Source: Fimbriiglobus ruber
Lineage (GTDB): Bacteria; Planctomycetota; Planctomycetia; Gemmatales; Gemmataceae
Assembly (NCBI RefSeq): GCF_002197845.1
Contig: NZ_NIDE01000014.1
Location: 806,001-870,000, forward strand
Direction: 5' to 3'
Length of the DNA: 64,000 nucleotides
Positions 24,589 to 33,884 of the stretch are shown here, in pieces. Positions within the stretch are counted from its first letter, which is position 1, and each line of letters starts with the position of its first letter. A program made the position numbers and the translations under genes. The notes beneath the pieces were generated by a model. The model was not told the origin of the DNA. It searched no databases and saw nothing but the letters and a program-made list of their open reading frames with translations.

Positions 24589-25326
24589 TCATGTGCCCCG
24601 GGGCGTCGGCGCTATCGCCGCGAGCACTCGCTCCGCGTTCGCCCGCAGCTCCGCGGCTCGCCCCTCGCCCAACTTCTCCTTCACCCAGGCGTACCCGGCC
24701 GACAGACCGGAGCAGCGCTGCAGGTTGTGGGCGTCGGACGCCAACACCGCGATGGGGTACTCCCGCAGCATCCATTCTCCGGCCTTCCGCGCGGTCGGGC
24801 CGAAATTCCCGAGCAACGAATCGACCGTCACTTGAATCCATGCGCCAGCTTCGACGAGCGCACGTAACCGTGGCGGGTCGTCTGTAAAGAAACTGTGTCG
24901 CTCGGGGTGGGCGACGATCGGGGTGGTGCCTCGGGCGAGCAGCCAGCCGATTAGCTCGACCGCGTCGGTCGGGTACAGCTCCGGCTTCCAGCTGAACTCC
25001 AACAAGGTGAACGCCCGACTATCGTTCAGATGGCAGTACAGGCCCGCCTCGAACTCCCGGCGGTACACGGCCGAATCGGGAACCTGAATCTCCGAGCCGG
25101 GGAGTACGACCAATGGAATGGCTGCCGTCGCCAGCGCCTCGTTGAGCCGGGCGACGCGAGGCACGACGTCGGCCCGCAGCAGCCGGTATCCGCGGTGACA
25201 GTGCGGGGTGGCTACGACGTGGGTGATGCCGTCCCGGACGAAGAAGCGGGCCATCGCCAGCGACTCTTCGAGCGACGTCGCCCCGTCGTCGACGCCGGGC
25301 AAAATGTGACAGTGCAGGTCTAACAT
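24589..25326 (-). CDS. PHP-domain tyrosine-protein phosphatase, CpsB/YwqE-like
   Basis: The 245-residue protein starts at the ATG at 25326, since AGGA lies five bases before it, versus zero for the ATG six bases earlier. The metal-binding PHP pattern is present: MLDLHCHILPGVDDGATSLE, VATPHCHRGY, GSEIQVPD, PIVAHPERHSFF and VLASDAHNLQRCSG. These bind several divalent metals. Family members dephosphorylate the Tyr kinases that control capsule or exopolysaccharide export. No such kinase is adjacent in the window. The gene stands alone between two terminator-like hairpins or gaps. Confidence 0.9.
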   Translation of the reverse strand: MLDLHCHILPGVDDGATSLEESLAMARFFVRDGITHVVATPHCHRGYRLLRADVVPRVARLNEALATAAIPLVVLPGSEIQVPDSAVYRREFEAGLYCHLNDSRAFTLLEFSWKPELYPTDAVELIGWLLARGTTPIVAHPERHSFFTDDPPRLRALVEAGAWIQVTVDSLLGNFGPTARKAGEWMLREYPIAVLASDAHNLQRCSGLSAGYAWVKEKLGEGRAAELRANAERVLAAIAPTPRGT

Positions 25327-25524
25327 GCTCATCCTGTCCGGTTTGGACCGACCGACTGTTCCGCCAACGCATCGGGCGATGCCGGGTGGACAGCAAATAC
25401 TCGCGGTCCGGGTTTCGGACTTCGCCGAACGGCCGCGAGCCGGTTTTATAGGGATTTCGCGGACTCGATGTGGCCGGCACTGCATTGGCAGTTTGCGGAC
25501 TCGTGTACCCGTGTACCAACGAAG

Positions 25525-25570
25525 CGGTCCGGGGCGGGCGCGACACCAGTGCCGCGCCCGCCCCGGACCG
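25525..25570. terminator. Strong hairpin terminator after the PhoB-type gene
   Basis: A perfect 18-bp stem (CGGTCCGGGGCGGGCGCG and complement) with a ten-base loop lies 21 bases past the response-regulator stop. It separates the pst-pho run from the PHP phosphatase gene, which therefore probably has its own promoter. Confidence 0.8.
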
Positions 25571-25590
25571 TTACCACCATTGCCGGCCGA

Positions 25591-26307
25591 CTACGTCGCG
25601 ACTTCTTCCTGCACCGCTTCGCGGAATCGGTAGCCGACGCCGCGGACGGTCTCGATCAGTTCCGCCGCCCCGCCCACGTCGATGAGCTTCTTGCGGAGCG
25701 TCTTGATGTGGACGTCGATCGTCCGCTCCAGCACGATCTGGCCCTCGCCGATGGCCGCGTCCATGAGCTGGTGGCGGCTGAACGCCCGGCCCGGCTGGCG
25801 GACCATGCATTCGAGTAGGCGGAACTCGGTCGGCGTCAGGTCGACCTTGTCGGTGCCGACCGTGACCCGGTGGCGGATGCGGTCGATCTTCACCCCGAGG
25901 TGTTCGAACACGTCGCCGGGGTCGCCCTGGCCCTCGACCCGGCGGAGCAGCGCCTTCACCTTCTGGAGCAGGATCTTGTTGTTGAACGGTTTGGTGACGT
26001 AGTCGTCCGCCCCCATGTTGTACCCGACGAGCTGGTCCGTCTCCTCGGCCTTGGCCGTGACCATGATGATCGGGACGTCCCGCGTCCGCTCGCCCGCCCG
26101 GAGCTCGCGGCAGATCGAGAGCCCGTCCAGGCTGGGCAACATGAGGTCGAGGAGGACGAGGTCCGGCAGCAGCGTCTGCGCTTTACGCAGACCCTCCTGG
26201 CCGTCGTGCGCGGCGATCGTCTCGTACCCTTCGCGGGTGAAGTACCAGCTCAGGGTCTGGACCAATCCCCGCTCGTCTTCGATGAGCAAAATCCGCGGCT
26301 GTCCCAT
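25591..26307 (-). CDS. phoB: PhoB-type response regulator (OmpR/PhoB family)
   Basis: The 238-residue protein has receiver residues 1-120: LLIEDERGLVQTLSWYF, phosphoacceptor Asp54 (LVLLDLMLPSLDG), MVTAKAEE and Lys106 (GADDYVTKPF). The C-terminal winged helix has FRLLECMVRQPGRAFSRHQL and RTIDVHIKTLRKKL. Adjacency to phoU and pstB suggests control of the phosphate-starvation regulon. No PhoR-type histidine kinase lies in the window, so the cognate sensor must be elsewhere. The ATG at 26307 is 40 bases after the phoU stop. The gene is the last of the run, closed by the hairpin at 25525-25570. Confidence 0.88.
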   Translation of the reverse strand: MGQPRILLIEDERGLVQTLSWYFTREGYETIAAHDGQEGLRKAQTLLPDLVLLDLMLPSLDGLSICRELRAGERTRDVPIIMVTAKAEETDQLVGYNMGADDYVTKPFNNKILLQKVKALLRRVEGQGDPGDVFEHLGVKIDRIRHRVTVGTDKVDLTPTEFRLLECMVRQPGRAFSRHQLMDAAIGEGQIVLERTIDVHIKTLRKKLIDVGGAAELIETVRGVGYRFREAVQEEVAT

Positions 26308-26347
26308 CGGCGGTGTACTCCAGTCGTGGATGTCGTGCGCGCGGCGG

Positions 26348-27022
26348 TTACCCGCCCCGCGGCGAGGACTTGGGCCGGTGCCGGACGATCTCCCCTTCGA
26401 TCAGGTAGACGACGTCTTCGGCGATGTTCGTGGCGTGGTCGCCGATCCGCTCCAGGTGGCGGGCGGCGCTAAACATGGAGACCCCGGCTTCGACGACCTC
26501 CGGGTCTCGTTTCATTTTACCGACCAGTTCGTCAATCACCTCGGCGTGCAGCCGGTCGGCCTCGTCGTCCAGGCGGATCACCCGCTCGGCCTGTCGGATG
26601 TCCAGGGAGACGAAGGCGTCGATCGCCTGGCGGACCATCGACGCCACCACGTCGGCCAGCCCGCGGATCGCCCCGGGGGCTTCCAGCCCCGGCGTCCCGA
26701 CCAGCGCGACCACCCGCTCGGCGATCTCGACCGCCAGGTCGCCGATCCGCTCCAGGTTGGTGGCGATGCTGAGCGCGGCGGCCGTCTTGCGGAGGTCGAC
26801 CGCGACCGGCTGGTTGAGCGCGAGGATCTTGAGGCAGTCCTCCAGGATCTCGTTCTCCAGGGCGTCGACCGCCACGTCCCCCGCGATCACCTCGCGGGCC
26901 AGCCGCACGTCCCGGGTCTCGAGCGCCTTGGTCGCGTGATAGACGGACTCCTCGACCCGCGAGGCCATTCCGAGGAGCTGCCGTTGCAAGGCTTCCAGGT
27001 CGCGGGCGAGGTGCTTGGCCAT
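26348..27022 (-). CDS. phoU: Phosphate-signalling protein PhoU
   Basis: The 224-residue protein starts MAKHLARDLEALQRQLLGMA at the ATG at 27022. Two symmetrical three-helix bundles carry the repeated metal-binding motif: IATNLERIGDLAVEIAERV in the first and SAARHLERIGDHATNIAEDV in the second. PhoU links the Pst transporter to the PhoR/PhoB kinase system and limits phosphate uptake. The gene lies 53 bases after pstB and 40 before the response regulator. The tail ends with a basic RHRPKSSPRGG. Confidence 0.95.
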   Translation of the reverse strand: MAKHLARDLEALQRQLLGMASRVEESVYHATKALETRDVRLAREVIAGDVAVDALENEILEDCLKILALNQPVAVDLRKTAAALSIATNLERIGDLAVEIAERVVALVGTPGLEAPGAIRGLADVVASMVRQAIDAFVSLDIRQAERVIRLDDEADRLHAEVIDELVGKMKRDPEVVEAGVSMFSAARHLERIGDHATNIAEDVVYLIEGEIVRHRPKSSPRGG

Positions 27023-27075
27023 GGGGTACCTGTGGCGGGACTTCGGCGCCGGGACGGGCTGGGGGTGCCGCCCGG

Positions 27076-27903
<828 letters not shown>

Positions 27904-28191
27904 GGGAGAACACTCCAACCGGGCTAAAAGGTCGGCCGACTTGGACTAAAACTGTTCTAATCCCGAAATGTGAAGATTTGGCAAAGAATCCGTGAAGACG
28001 TAATACTCGCCTCTGGCGTTGGAACGCAGAATCGCTGTTTCGCGAGGAAGTAAATCCTGCCGGAATTGGTATTTAGGAAATCTAGCGACCCAACTCGGCG
28101 CGATCCCACAACTTTGGGCCGGGGCGGTCGTAATTGGGGATCAATTGCCTGATTCGACACCGCGACTGTCATGCCGACGGACCAACTGCCA

Positions 28192-28632
28192 TCACGATTT
28201 GTCTCGGACTGTTGGCACCACGAACAGGATCGTGCTGATCCCGACCAGTCCGAGGCACGGGATCATGATCCGGACCCAGTCCGGCAGCGACGTGCGGCTG
28301 GCACTGAACGTACACGCCACGCAGACCATGCACACGGCCAGGATCTTCACGTTCCGCCGGATGCCGCCGTGCTCTTCCCAGTCGCGGATCAGCTTTCCGA
28401 AGAACGGCGACCGCTTCAGCCACCGCTGGAGGCGGGGCGACGACTTGCCGAAGCAATAACTCGCCAGCAGCACCCACGGCGTCGTCGGGAGTCCGGGGAG
28501 GAGCGCGCCGAGGTACGCCATCCCGATAAAGAATAGCCCGGCCGCGACGTACAGGAGACGACGCAGCCCGGTAGCGGGTTGGGGTGGAGTACTGGGTGTG
28601 GGTGGCGACGTTGGCTCGGGTACAGTCGACAT
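28192..28632 (-). CDS. YbaN-family (DUF454) inner-membrane protein
   Basis: The 146-residue protein starts at the ATG at 28632. A Pro/Thr-rich head (about 25 residues) is followed by a helix LLYVAAGLFFIGMAYLGALL. The family hallmark PGLPTTPWVLLASYCFGKSS, then RLQRWLKRSPFFGKLIRDWE, is present with further hydrophobic segments (VKILAVCMVCVACTF). DUF454 proteins are small membrane proteins of unknown function. The gap of 11 bases to the preceding lipoprotein gene suggests co-transcription with it. Confidence 0.88.
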   Translation of the reverse strand: MSTVPEPTSPPTPSTPPQPATGLRRLLYVAAGLFFIGMAYLGALLPGLPTTPWVLLASYCFGKSSPRLQRWLKRSPFFGKLIRDWEEHGGIRRNVKILAVCMVCVACTFSASRTSLPDWVRIMIPCLGLVGISTILFVVPTVRDKS

Positions 28633-28643
28633 ATCAAGGCATC

Positions 28644-29405
28644 TTATTTCGCCTTGTCGCTCCGCACTTGATCAAGAAGTTGCTTCGTCGCCGCCACGAC
28701 CGATGCGCCGACGCCTTCGTACCGGCGGACGAGGCCCGGCGACTGGTCGGGATTAATCGGCACGTCGGCCCGGACGACGTATTGGCTGCCCTCGCGGGCC
28801 GGCGATTCGATCGTCGCCCCGTACCGGCGGAGTTCGGCCGCGATCTGGTTGAGGGTCATCCCGCCGGCTGTTTCGCTGGAGGGGGCGGGTGTCGTTGCCG
28901 GCGGGTCGGTGCGGCGGAGCGGGACCGCGCCACGGGGCACGCTCGCGGTACTCGCGAGCGGCCGGCGGTCGCCGATCGACATTGTGGAATCGTCGGTCGA
29001 AATCGGACCCATGGCCAGCGCGGCCGGTGTGACGGTGCGGTCCGGGCGGAACGGCACCTCGCGGGTCGACGTTCGCGGCGGGAGGCTGGCCGACCCGCCG
29101 GCCGGGGTCGCGTCGGGCGTGTCGCCGGCGCGGTCGTTCCGCTTGTCGTCCGCAGTCGGGGTGCCGAGCAACGGATCTCGCTTCTGTTTCGACCCGTAAC
29201 CGTCTTTGCCGGGAACCGGCAGATCTTGCGGGGGGATGCGCGAGCCGAACAGCGGGTCGCCGCGCTTCGGGGTGGAGCCGTCGTCCTTGGATTTGTCCCC
29301 GCTTTTACACCCGCCAGCGACGACTGCCGCGCACGCGCCGGCCCACACCGCGAGCCGGAGGCGGCGGGCAAAGGTCGATCGGCGGGGGGGACATCGGGCG
29401 GTCAT
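28644..29405 (-). CDS. Lipoprotein of unknown function
   Basis: The 253-residue protein starts at the ATG at 29405 with GGAG eight bases upstream. The N-terminus runs through basic residues, a hydrophobic stretch and a lipobox-like VVAGGC (Cys about residue 33). A long polar, Pro/Ser/Thr-rich and probably unstructured middle (to about residue 180) leads to a small C-terminal domain. That domain is MTLNQIAAELRRYGATIESP, QYVVRADVPINPDQS and GASVVAATKQLLDQV. No known family was recognised. Its only context is the YbaN-like gene 11 bases downstream. Confidence 0.7.
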   Translation of the reverse strand: MTARCPPRRSTFARRLRLAVWAGACAAVVAGGCKSGDKSKDDGSTPKRGDPLFGSRIPPQDLPVPGKDGYGSKQKRDPLLGTPTADDKRNDRAGDTPDATPAGGSASLPPRTSTREVPFRPDRTVTPAALAMGPISTDDSTMSIGDRRPLASTASVPRGAVPLRRTDPPATTPAPSSETAGGMTLNQIAAELRRYGATIESPAREGSQYVVRADVPINPDQSPGLVRRYEGVGASVVAATKQLLDQVRSDKAK

Positions 29406-29653
29406 CGACGTTACTCCGGGCGGATAACCCGGCCACACACTACTCCACTTTGTAAACTTTGCCCCGACGAACCCGGTCGCGCCGACCCCGGCGCGCGGAA
29501 ACCGGCCCGGAGTTTCTCTCCGAGCGACGGGCGGTGACGGGGGTAGCGGTCGCCCCGGGTGGGGTGATCGTGCCGGAGCCCGGGACAACTGCCCGAGATT
29601 ACCCAAACCTCCCGCCACACCGGTTCGCATACCGGAAACGAAGGAAGTTCGCA

Positions 29654-30718
29654 ATGCCAGCACACCGCATCGCCGTGATCGGCGGGGACGGGATCGGCCC
29701 CGAAGTCATCGACCAGGCCGTCCGCGTGGTCGAGAAGGCCGCCGCCAAGTTCGACAAGGCCGAGTTCGCCTGGAACAAGCTCCCCTGGAGTACGAGTTAC
29801 TATCAGCAACACGGCCACATGCTCCCGCCGGACGGCTGGGACACCCTGGCCAAGCACGACGCCATCCTCTTCGGGGCGGTCGGCAACCCGGCCGTCGTTT
29901 CGGACAAGGTGACGGTCCACGAACTGCTCCTGCCGATGCGGCGGAAGTTCGACCAGTACGTGAACTTGCGCCCGGCCTTCTTGTTCGCCGGAGTGCCCTG
30001 CCCGCTGGTCGGCAAGGCGCCGGGGGCGATCGACATGCTCGTCTACCGCGAGAACACCGAGGGCGAGTACGCCCCGGTCGGCGGGAACCTCTACCCGGGG
30101 ACGGAGAACGAGATCGCCGTCCAGACGGGGGTGTTCACCCGCCGGGGGTGCGAGCGGATTCTCCGGGCGGCGTTCGAGGCGGCCCGCAAGCGGCCGCGGA
30201 AGACACTGACGAGCATCACCAAGTCGAACGCCCAGGTCTACGGCATGGGCCTCTGGGACGACGCGTACCTGGCGGTCCGCAAGGAATACCCGGACGTCCG
30301 CTCGTCGTCCCTGCTGGTGGACGCGGCCGCGATGGACTTCGTCCGTAAGCCGGAGACGTTCGACGTGGTGGTGGCGAGCAACCTGTTCGGCGACATCCTG
30401 ACCGACCTGAGCGCGGCCGTGACCGGCAGCATCGGGCTGGCGAGCAGCGCGAACATCAACCCGACGAAGCAGTTCCCGAGCATGTTCGAGCCGGTCCACG
30501 GGTCGGCCCCGGACATCGCCGGCAAGGGGATCGCAAACCCGATGGCCGCGATCCTGTCGGCGGCCCTCATGCTCGACCACCTCGGCCTGGCCGCGAGTGC
30601 CGCGGGCACGCGTGACGCGGTGGCCAAGGTGCTGGCTGAGGGCAAGGTCAAGACGCCCGACCTGGGCGGCACGGCCACCACGACCCAGATCGGCGACGCG
30701 GTGCTGGCGGCGCTGTAG
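29654..30718 (+). CDS. Tartrate/D-malate dehydrogenase-like (isopropylmalate dehydrogenase family)
   Basis: The 354-residue enzyme is of the beta-decarboxylating dehydrogenase fold. Motifs: IGGDGIGPEVIDQAVRVVEK at the N-terminus; LFGAVGNP; LRPAFLFAGVPCPL; YRENTEGEYAPVGG; ITKSNAQ with the catalytic Lys; FDVVVASNLFGDILTDLSAA; and EPVHGSAPDIAGKG with the nucleotide site. The YRENTEGEYAPVGG and LPMRRKFDQY blocks fit tartrate/D-malate dehydrogenases better than LeuB. It would oxidise a hydroxy-dicarboxylate with NAD+ and divalent metal. The start ATG is preceded by AAGGAAG. A hairpin terminator follows. Confidence 0.88.
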   Translation: MPAHRIAVIGGDGIGPEVIDQAVRVVEKAAAKFDKAEFAWNKLPWSTSYYQQHGHMLPPDGWDTLAKHDAILFGAVGNPAVVSDKVTVHELLLPMRRKFDQYVNLRPAFLFAGVPCPLVGKAPGAIDMLVYRENTEGEYAPVGGNLYPGTENEIAVQTGVFTRRGCERILRAAFEAARKRPRKTLTSITKSNAQVYGMGLWDDAYLAVRKEYPDVRSSSLLVDAAAMDFVRKPETFDVVVASNLFGDILTDLSAAVTGSIGLASSANINPTKQFPSMFEPVHGSAPDIAGKGIANPMAAILSAALMLDHLGLAASAAGTRDAVAKVLAEGKVKTPDLGGTATTTQIGDAVLAAL

Positions 30719-30737
30719 TCGCGGGGACAACAGCGAC

Positions 30738-30775
30738 GGGGAACGGCTTCAATCGATGAAGCGAAGCCGTTCCCC
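30738..30775. terminator. Hairpin terminator after the tartrate dehydrogenase-like gene
   Basis: A perfect 13-bp stem (GGGGAACGGCTTC and complement) with a 12-base loop lies 19 bases past the stop of the dehydrogenase gene. It probably separates it from the SUFU gene. Confidence 0.75.
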
Positions 30776-30852
30776 GGCCGTGTGGACGGGTTAAAGTCAC
30801 TGAGGGGCCGAGTCACAGAACTGAGATCCTACGGCGTGGATGGAGACTCGTG

Positions 30853-31401
30853 ATGGATTACAAGCAGTTCTACTCCCAATTGTTTGCGCCGCTGGAAACT
30901 GAGATCGGCCCGATCGACCCGCACACACTCTTTGCCATCATGGGCTTCGACGGGGGTGGCCCCCTCAACTTCGACACGATCGGAGCCAAGCAGGGGCGAC
31001 CCTTTGTCACGTACGTTTCCTGTGAACTAGCCGTCCGAAAGGAACAGCGGCCGAGCAGCGTGGGGCGGTTCGAGTTGCTATGCAGCTGTGACGACGAGCA
31101 ATGGGTCCGATCGATCCTGTCTGAGCTAGGCCGGATGTCTTTGCGTTCCACGTTCGGACACGGCCATACCATCGACATCGGTCCGAAGGTAGGGCCCGAT
31201 GCGCCAATACAAGGCGTTTGGTTGGAGGCAGAATATTGCGTACCGATCGACGATCAGGTGTTCGCGATATACCGGGTGATCGGGATCACCCGACCCGAGA
31301 TGGAGTACAAACGGACCCACGGCTCAGAGGCTTTGGAAGACACGCTCAAGGCCGGCGGGGTGTACCCGAACACGGCGGTTAATCGGGCGTCCGTGGTATA
31401 G
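30853..31401 (+). CDS. Suppressor-of-fused-like (SUFU-domain) protein
   Basis: The 182-residue protein starts at the ATG at 30853. GTG at 30850 is directly adjacent. Recognisable blocks are FVTYVSCELAVRKEQRPSSV, GRFELLCSCDDEQWVRSIL, STFGHGHTIDIGPKVG and IDDQVFAIYRVIGITRPEME. This is the order seen in bacterial SUFU-domain proteins (the FELL/GH-T-D core). Members often act as immunity-like or scaffold proteins, and bacterial function is not established. The codon usage is somewhat less GC-rich than neighbours. It has no signal peptide. It is probably a single transcription unit. Confidence 0.8.
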   Translation: MDYKQFYSQLFAPLETEIGPIDPHTLFAIMGFDGGGPLNFDTIGAKQGRPFVTYVSCELAVRKEQRPSSVGRFELLCSCDDEQWVRSILSELGRMSLRSTFGHGHTIDIGPKVGPDAPIQGVWLEAEYCVPIDDQVFAIYRVIGITRPEMEYKRTHGSEALEDTLKAGGVYPNTAVNRASVV

Positions 31402-31525
31402 CTCTGCCCCAAGCACTGCACTTGGCCCGGCCCGCATGACGACTTTTCGCGAAGTGGCTGTCTGAGCTTGCCTGGCAGGTGAGCTTCGTTCCATCGCGTC
31501 GAGAACACACCGGAGGGTACCGCGG

Positions 31526-31861
31526 ATGTATCACCTGAAACTGCACGCGGAAAAGGTAGCGTGGGCGCCGCTCGACTTCCCCGGCGTGTCGCTCCGGGTG
31601 CTGTTCACCGATCCGGCCAGCGGGACGATGTCGGTCCTGACCCGCATGGCGCCCGGCGCATCCATCCCGGCCCACTTGCACACCAAAGCCGACGAGACGG
31701 TGTACGTCCTGGAGGGAGACTTCGTCGAGGAGGGCACCAGCCACGGGCCGGGCAGTTTCTTCGCCGGCAAAGCGGGAGTGCCCCACGGTCCGCACGGCAC
31801 GGTCGGCGGCTGCGTGGTTCTAACGACGTTCTCCGCCGAACTGGACTTCGTACTGGTGTGA
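31526..31861 (+). CDS. Small cupin-domain protein
   Basis: The 111-residue single-domain cupin starts at the ATG at 31526 with CGGAGGG upstream. Motif 1 is PAHLHTKADETVYVLEGDFVEEG and motif 2 is AGKAGVPHGPHGTVGG. They give the usual His, His, Glu and later His metal ligands (His in HLH, Glu in DETVYVLEG, His in VPHGPHG). Such proteins hold Fe, Mn or Zn and serve as dioxygenases, isomerases or binding proteins. The substrate cannot be read from sequence. No metabolic neighbour helps. Confidence 0.85.
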   Translation: MYHLKLHAEKVAWAPLDFPGVSLRVLFTDPASGTMSVLTRMAPGASIPAHLHTKADETVYVLEGDFVEEGTSHGPGSFFAGKAGVPHGPHGTVGGCVVLTTFSAELDFVLV

Positions 31862-32017
31862 GCCTGCTGCCTCCCGCGCGTCCTTGTCCACCCGCCTGCG
31901 GTTCCTTATATTTTTCGGACCGGTCGCCCTTTCGCTTGCAAGCGAGACACATCTGGACCCCCGACCGGTCGCCTTGGCACACTGTCTCTTGTGAAAGATC
32001 GACTCAAGGAGATTCTC

Positions 32018-32506
32018 ATGTCCCGACTGTTATTCTCGGCTGTTGTCGTCGCGGCTATCGCCTTGCCCGCCTTTTCCCGCGACGATAAGGACACCAAGTT
32101 CGTGAAGTTACTGAACGTGGAGACCGGAAAAGTTCTGGCCATTGCGGACAATTCGACCGAGGCTTCGGCCAAGGCCGTCCTCGCCAAAGACGGCGACAGC
32201 GAGTCCCTCCAGTGGAAACTCGAACGGGACGGGAATTTCCTGAAAATGGTCAACCGGAAGAGCAAGCTGGTTCTCGACGTGTTTGAAAGCTCGCGGGACG
32301 AGGGAGCGGCGGTCATCCAGTGGGACGAGAAGGGGGACGACAACGATAACCAGCGGTGGGCGTGGAGCGGGGAAGGGAAAGAGCGACGTCTGAAGTCCAA
32401 ATCGAGCGATCTGGTCCTTGTCGCGGACAAGGACGGCAACATCGTCCAGAAGAAACTGGACGAAAAAGATAAGGGGCAACTCTGGTCGGTCGTCGAGGTG
32501 AAGTAG
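32018..32506 (+). CDS. Secreted ricin-B-lectin-fold (RICIN) protein
   Basis: The 162-residue protein starts at the ATG at 32018 with AAGGAG seven bases upstream, rather than 27 bases earlier. The signal peptide is MSRLLFSAVVVAAIALPAFS. A beta-trefoil follows with the repeat pattern V-K-L-x-N-V-E-T-G-K-V-L, KMVNRKSKLVLDVFESSRDE and NQRWAWSGEGKERRLKSKSS (Q-x-W type), then GQLWSVVEVK. This fits carbohydrate-binding lectin-like domains. It is probably periplasmic or surface located. The sugar partner is unknown. Confidence 0.8.
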   Translation: MSRLLFSAVVVAAIALPAFSRDDKDTKFVKLLNVETGKVLAIADNSTEASAKAVLAKDGDSESLQWKLERDGNFLKMVNRKSKLVLDVFESSRDEGAAVIQWDEKGDDNDNQRWAWSGEGKERRLKSKSSDLVLVADKDGNIVQKKLDEKDKGQLWSVVEVK

Positions 32507-32539
32507 CTTCGGACAGACTCGTGATCCCCGACCCGGCGA

Positions 32540-33820
32540 TCACTGTTCTTTCACGGACTTCTCGGACGTGTCTTGTTTGGCATCACGGATCGGCAGCTGG
32601 GTAAGAAGTCGCCCGACCTCCTTGCCCCCGACAACGGCGACGAGCGTGGCCGCGACGGCCGTGACCTCGGCCTTCGGCTTCAATTCGATGTTGTCCGCGG
32701 CCGACAGGTCAAGCTTCAACTGAATACTGCCCACGGCCACCGGAACGGCTCCGATGCCGGTGATCGCGCCCTCAAGGGCGGTCTTCCCGTCCGCGAGAAG
32801 GACTCGCGGCGCGGGCTTGAACTCGACCCGCCGGACCGCGCTCAACTTTATCGGCTTGCCCCCGACCCGGAACTCCAGGTCGCCGACCTGTCCGGTGACC
32901 ACCCCCGGACCGAACCCGGCCGTGATCCCCGACAGGGCCGCCTCGACCGGGGGCGGGACCGGCGCGGCCGTGGCCGAGTACACGTCGCCCACCTTCTTCA
33001 TGACGAAAGTCCGCGGCTCTTCGTCCCCGGCCCGGAGCAGCAACCGCAACTCGGGTTCCGCGGCCCCGGGCATGAAGACGGTCATGCGGGCCTTGAACGG
33101 GAGTGGGGTTTTACAGTTCGCGTCCGTCAACTTCGGGAAGTCGAGCGTGAGATCCGGCTCCGCGAGGCACGCCGCGAGGTGCGACACGGGTATGGCGAGG
33201 TTGATCCCGGCGGCCCCGCGGATGCCGGACACGACGATTCCGATGACGCGGCCGCGGGTGTCCAGGACGGGGCCGCCGGAGTTCCCCGGGTTGAGCGCCA
33301 CGTCGAGCTGGAAGTGGTCCAGTTCGCCCTCGCGGAGTCGCAGGGTGGTAACGCTCCCGGCGTTCACGCTGACCGTCGGGTAGTCCTTGGCGACGTCGGT
33401 GGCGAGCAGGCGGCCGAAGGGGAACCCGACGGCCACCACCTCGGCCAACTCGGTGATGTCGTCGGCCGACCCGAGCGGGAGCGCCGGGAACGCGCCGGGC
33501 GTGTCGACGCGGAGAATGGCCAGATCGTGCGCCTTGTCGGCGCGCACGACCTTGGCCGCGACAATTTTCTGGTTCTTCAATCCCGAGTTTAAAACGAGCG
33601 CGACGGGCGTGCCGGCGGGTCCGCCGACGTGTTCGTTGGTGACGAAAATGCCCGACGGGTGGACGCAGAATCCCGACCCGGTCCCCCGGCCTTTCACTTC
33701 CACCAATGCGGTCGCCCCCTTCCCGCGCCTGGCGATTTCCGCCTTGGGGAGTGGGTCGTCCACGCCGAGGAGGGCGACGGTCGTGCCACACGCGACAATG
33801 AACAGGGCGAGGCGAAACAT
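32540..33820 (-). CDS. Secreted trypsin-like serine protease, shorter tandem copy
   Basis: The 426-residue protein starts at the ATG at 33820. The signal peptide MFRLALFIVACGTTVALLG is followed by the HtrA-like fold with the triad His64 (FVTNEHVGGP), Asp99 (KAHDLAILRV) and Ser181 (LNPGNSGGPVLD). The rest (from about 220) is a beta-rich region with repeats of GSIQLKLDLSAADNIELKPK type. It resembles no known PDZ domain. It is probably a periplasmic protease. Its protease and beta-rich regions closely match the next copy (33885-35822), and their 5' leaders are almost the same. Confidence 0.88.
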   Translation of the reverse strand: MFRLALFIVACGTTVALLGVDDPLPKAEIARRGKGATALVEVKGRGTGSGFCVHPSGIFVTNEHVGGPAGTPVALVLNSGLKNQKIVAAKVVRADKAHDLAILRVDTPGAFPALPLGSADDITELAEVVAVGFPFGRLLATDVAKDYPTVSVNAGSVTTLRLREGELDHFQLDVALNPGNSGGPVLDTRGRVIGIVVSGIRGAAGINLAIPVSHLAACLAEPDLTLDFPKLTDANCKTPLPFKARMTVFMPGAAEPELRLLLRAGDEEPRTFVMKKVGDVYSATAAPVPPPVEAALSGITAGFGPGVVTGQVGDLEFRVGGKPIKLSAVRRVEFKPAPRVLLADGKTALEGAITGIGAVPVAVGSIQLKLDLSAADNIELKPKAEVTAVAATLVAVVGGKEVGRLLTQLPIRDAKQDTSEKSVKEQ

Positions 33821-33884
33821 GGGGATGTCCGTTGTGGCGTGGGACGGTGAATGCGGCAATCGTACCATTTTTCTGCGGCCCAGA